DNA of 15,999 nucleotides, taken from contig JBFEUI010000060.1 in the NCBI GenBank assembly GCA_041547565.1, forward strand, positions 1 to 15,999, in the 5' to 3' direction. The notes beneath the pieces are model-generated. The model made no database searches. It worked only from the letters and a program-made list of their open reading frames with translations, and was not told where the DNA came from. Source of the DNA: JBFEUI01 sp041547565. Lineage in GTDB: Bacteria > Pseudomonadota > Gammaproteobacteria > Thiohalomonadales > Thiohalomonadaceae. This document shows positions 14,569 through 15,999 of the stretch, piece after piece. A program made the position numbers and the translations under genes. Within the stretch, counting starts at the first letter, position 1; the number at the start of each line of letters is the position of its first letter.

Positions 14569-15696
14569 ATGGGAAACGAACAGCAATATACTTTTGAAGT
14601 TTTTCCATGGAATGAAAATCTAGAGACTGATATCACGATTGTTGATGAGCAGCATAAGGAGCTTGTCGCACTGCTAAATCAGCTTAGCAATACACTGGTA
14701 AGCGATGATGTGCCAGAGCTCACACGCATCTTTGACAAACTCGCCGCATACGCTAAACACCACTTTGAAACCGAGGAAGCCATCTGGGCGCAATATTTTG
14801 GCGAGGATTCTTGGTTTATTGAACATCAACAAGGTCACGAACTGTTCCTGCCGACGGTGCTGGAATTGAAACAGGAACAAGGCAACAAGTCGCTCCATGA
14901 TATCGTTGAATATATTGTTAAATTCCTCATCCGCTGGCTGGCCTTCCATATTATCGATAACGACAAACGCATGGCCATTGTCGTGCACGGTATGGACTCC
15001 GGGCTTAGCCTGGAGGCGGCGAAAAGCGCGGCTGAAGAACAGATGGAGGGGGCGACGAAGACGCTCATTGATACCGTGCTCAATATGTACGACAGGCTCT
15101 CCTCCAGAACGCTTGAATTGATGCGTGAGCGGCTTGAACGGAAGCAGGCTGAAGAAAATCTGCTGATGGTTAACCGTGAACTGGAGAAGATGGCGATCAC
15201 GGATCAACTTACCGGCCTGTTCAATCGCAGATACTTTGTCGAGGTTTTTGAACATGAATTGGGCCGGGCAAAAAGGGAACAGCGTTACTTGACGTTCATC
15301 ATGTTTGATGTCGACAACTTCAAGCAGCTTAACGACCACTACGGTCATGCCCAGGGGGATATGGCCCTGAAGGCGATCGGTGAAAAATTGCATGGGCTAT
15401 GCCGCCGCCCCGGGGATTTTGCCTTTCGTCTGGGAGGCGAGGAGTTTGGCCTGCTTATTACCGATGAGACATCGGAGCATGGGGCTGAGTTTGCCGAGAG
15501 AATTCGTTGCGCAATTGAACAACTGGCCGTCCCTAACGTAAAAAGCGGTGTTGAGGAGCACATGACGGTCTCGCTCGGCGTGATCGCGAAAGTCCCGGAC
15601 TCTTCCGATACTATGGATGCTTTTATGAGTGTTGCCGACAGCAGGCTGTATCGTGCCAAGTCACTTGGCAGAAATCGCGCTGTTACTTCCGACTGA
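14569..15696 (+). CDS. Bacteriohemerythrin-GGDEF diguanylate cyclase
   Basis: This is a 375-residue cytoplasmic enzyme that should make c-di-GMP, with an oxygen- or redox-binding di-iron sensor in front. The hemerythrin ligands are all visible: His29 (DEQHKEL), His65 and Glu69 (HFETEE), His86 and His90 (HQQGH), His127 and Asp132 (HIIDND). A helical linker (about 150-205) leads to the GGDEF domain, with DQLTGLFNRRYF (212-223), DVDNFKQLND (247-256), the active-site GGEEF (289-293) and the inhibitory RxxD site Arg280-Asp283 five residues upstream. The enzyme should therefore be active and product-inhibited. Vibrio cholerae Bhr-DGC (VC1216) has the same architecture. The frame also opens at a TTG at 14545, but CAGG 6 bases before the ATG at 14569 favours the latter. 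The hemerythrin half is clearly AT-richer than the genes to its left. Confidence 0.94.
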   Translation: MGNEQQYTFEVFPWNENLETDITIVDEQHKELVALLNQLSNTLVSDDVPELTRIFDKLAAYAKHHFETEEAIWAQYFGEDSWFIEHQQGHELFLPTVLELKQEQGNKSLHDIVEYIVKFLIRWLAFHIIDNDKRMAIVVHGMDSGLSLEAAKSAAEEQMEGATKTLIDTVLNMYDRLSSRTLELMRERLERKQAEENLLMVNRELEKMAITDQLTGLFNRRYFVEVFEHELGRAKREQRYLTFIMFDVDNFKQLNDHYGHAQGDMALKAIGEKLHGLCRRPGDFAFRLGGEEFGLLITDETSEHGAEFAERIRCAIEQLAVPNVKSGVEEHMTVSLGVIAKVPDSSDTMDAFMSVADSRLYRAKSLGRNRAVTSD

Positions 15697-15747
15697 ATGG
15701 GCGCAAGCGGACGGGCTCGGAGACGACTTTATGATGCGGGGCTGCGA

Positions 15748-15771
15748 CAAGGGCATCGGCCGGATCCCTTG
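15748..15771. terminator. Hairpin between convergent genes
   Basis: CAAGGG (15748-15753) pairs with CCCTTG (15766-15771). ATC/GAT extends the stem inward past a one-base bulge, leaving a five-base loop. It lies between the diguanylate cyclase stop and the cupin stop, where transcripts meet. No T-run follows on either strand, so an intrinsic terminator is only a possibility. Confidence 0.35.
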
Positions 15772-15780
15772 CAGGGCGAA

Positions 15781-15999
15781 TTAATCAACAGGCACACGAT
15801 CTTCATGACTCATTGGGGCTGAAATTACAATAAATGATAACTGCTGTTTTGCTTCGTTCGACAGCCTGTGCGGGACATTTGGGGGTACCGAGACACCCTG
15901 CTGTGAGCGAAGCACCCGTTTTTCATTCCCGATTTCAAGTGTCGCCTCGCCAGAAATCACAAAGAAAAATTGCTGCGCCCGTTCATGGTAATGCCTGGA
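15781..15999 (-). CDS. Cupin-domain protein, C-terminal part (5' end beyond window)
   Basis: Reading the minus strand from the window edge gives 72 residues ending in TAA at 15783-15781. They form the core of a small cupin: an HYHERAQQFFFVISG segment (residues 3-17 of the fragment), EATLEIG, and a second motif, GVSVPPNVPHRLSN (35-48). These match cupin motifs 1 and 2, with likely metal ligands His3, His5 and His44. The usual Glu of motif 1 appears to be Gln9 or Gln10, so metal binding may be altered. The reaction cannot be told from this part. The gene is convergent with the diguanylate cyclase, 84 bases away. The frame runs off the window, so the N-terminus and start are missing. Confidence 0.82.
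   Translation of the reverse strand, partial: SRHYHERAQQFFFVISGEATLEIGNEKRVLRSQQGVSVPPNVPHRLSNEAKQQLSFIVISAPMSHEDRVPVD

Noticed and set aside
14394..14636. 80-codon minus-strand frame before the hemerythrin-GGDEF gene
   Set aside because: It overlaps the start of that gene and its promoter region, has no recognisable domain, and its composition looks non-coding.

Overview
The window reads as a stretch of gammaproteobacterial chromosome. The GC is high through most of it (38 of 60 bases at 13801-13860, counted by hand). The gene set includes ubiA (ubiquinone pathway), HrpB helicase, an MltF-type lytic transglycosylase lipoprotein and a LemA/GIDE pair, which fits a ubiquinone-using, Gram-negative proteobacterium. 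I see no tRNA, rRNA, CRISPR array, insertion sequence or phage gene. Both edges are more AT-rich than the middle (22 G/C of 60 at 1-60; 19 of 60 at 14581-14640).

Layout. A small unknown ORF (4-222, minus) diverges from a P2-type cation ATPase (455-3172). The ATPase is translationally coupled to an alpha/beta hydrolase (3172-4029), and a possible 26-residue membrane microprotein (4016-4096) overlaps the hydrolase end. This unit converges on a 703-residue lipoprotein with two tandem SBP_bac_3-like domains and a lytic transglycosylase domain (4124-6235, minus). That gene is divergent from ubiA (6381-7250), which uses a TTG start. ubiA converges on a host-attachment/baeRF-family gene (7400-7846, minus), and a bidirectional terminator hairpin (7349-7375) lies between them.

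The plus strand then carries hrpB (8067-10589), a CPA2 cation:proton antiporter (10599-12029), a SprA-related HExxH putative protease (12056-12637), lemA (12772-13344) and a GIDE-family membrane protein with a canonical EF-hand (13381-14343). Next is a hemerythrin-GGDEF diguanylate cyclase (14569-15696) behind a promoter-like inverted repeat. The window ends in the C-terminal part of a cupin gene (15781-15999, minus) whose 5' end lies outside.

Functionally this is mostly envelope and ion homeostasis (ATPase, antiporter, transglycosylase, LemA/GIDE), with quinone synthesis, an RNA helicase and an oxygen- or redox-linked c-di-GMP enzyme. I do not see a clearly new multi-gene system. The points most worth checking are the tandem-sensor transglycosylase, the LemA-GIDE/EF-hand pair, the ATPase-hydrolase-microprotein unit with its altered cation-site residues, and the possibly leaderless starts of hrpB and the antiporter.
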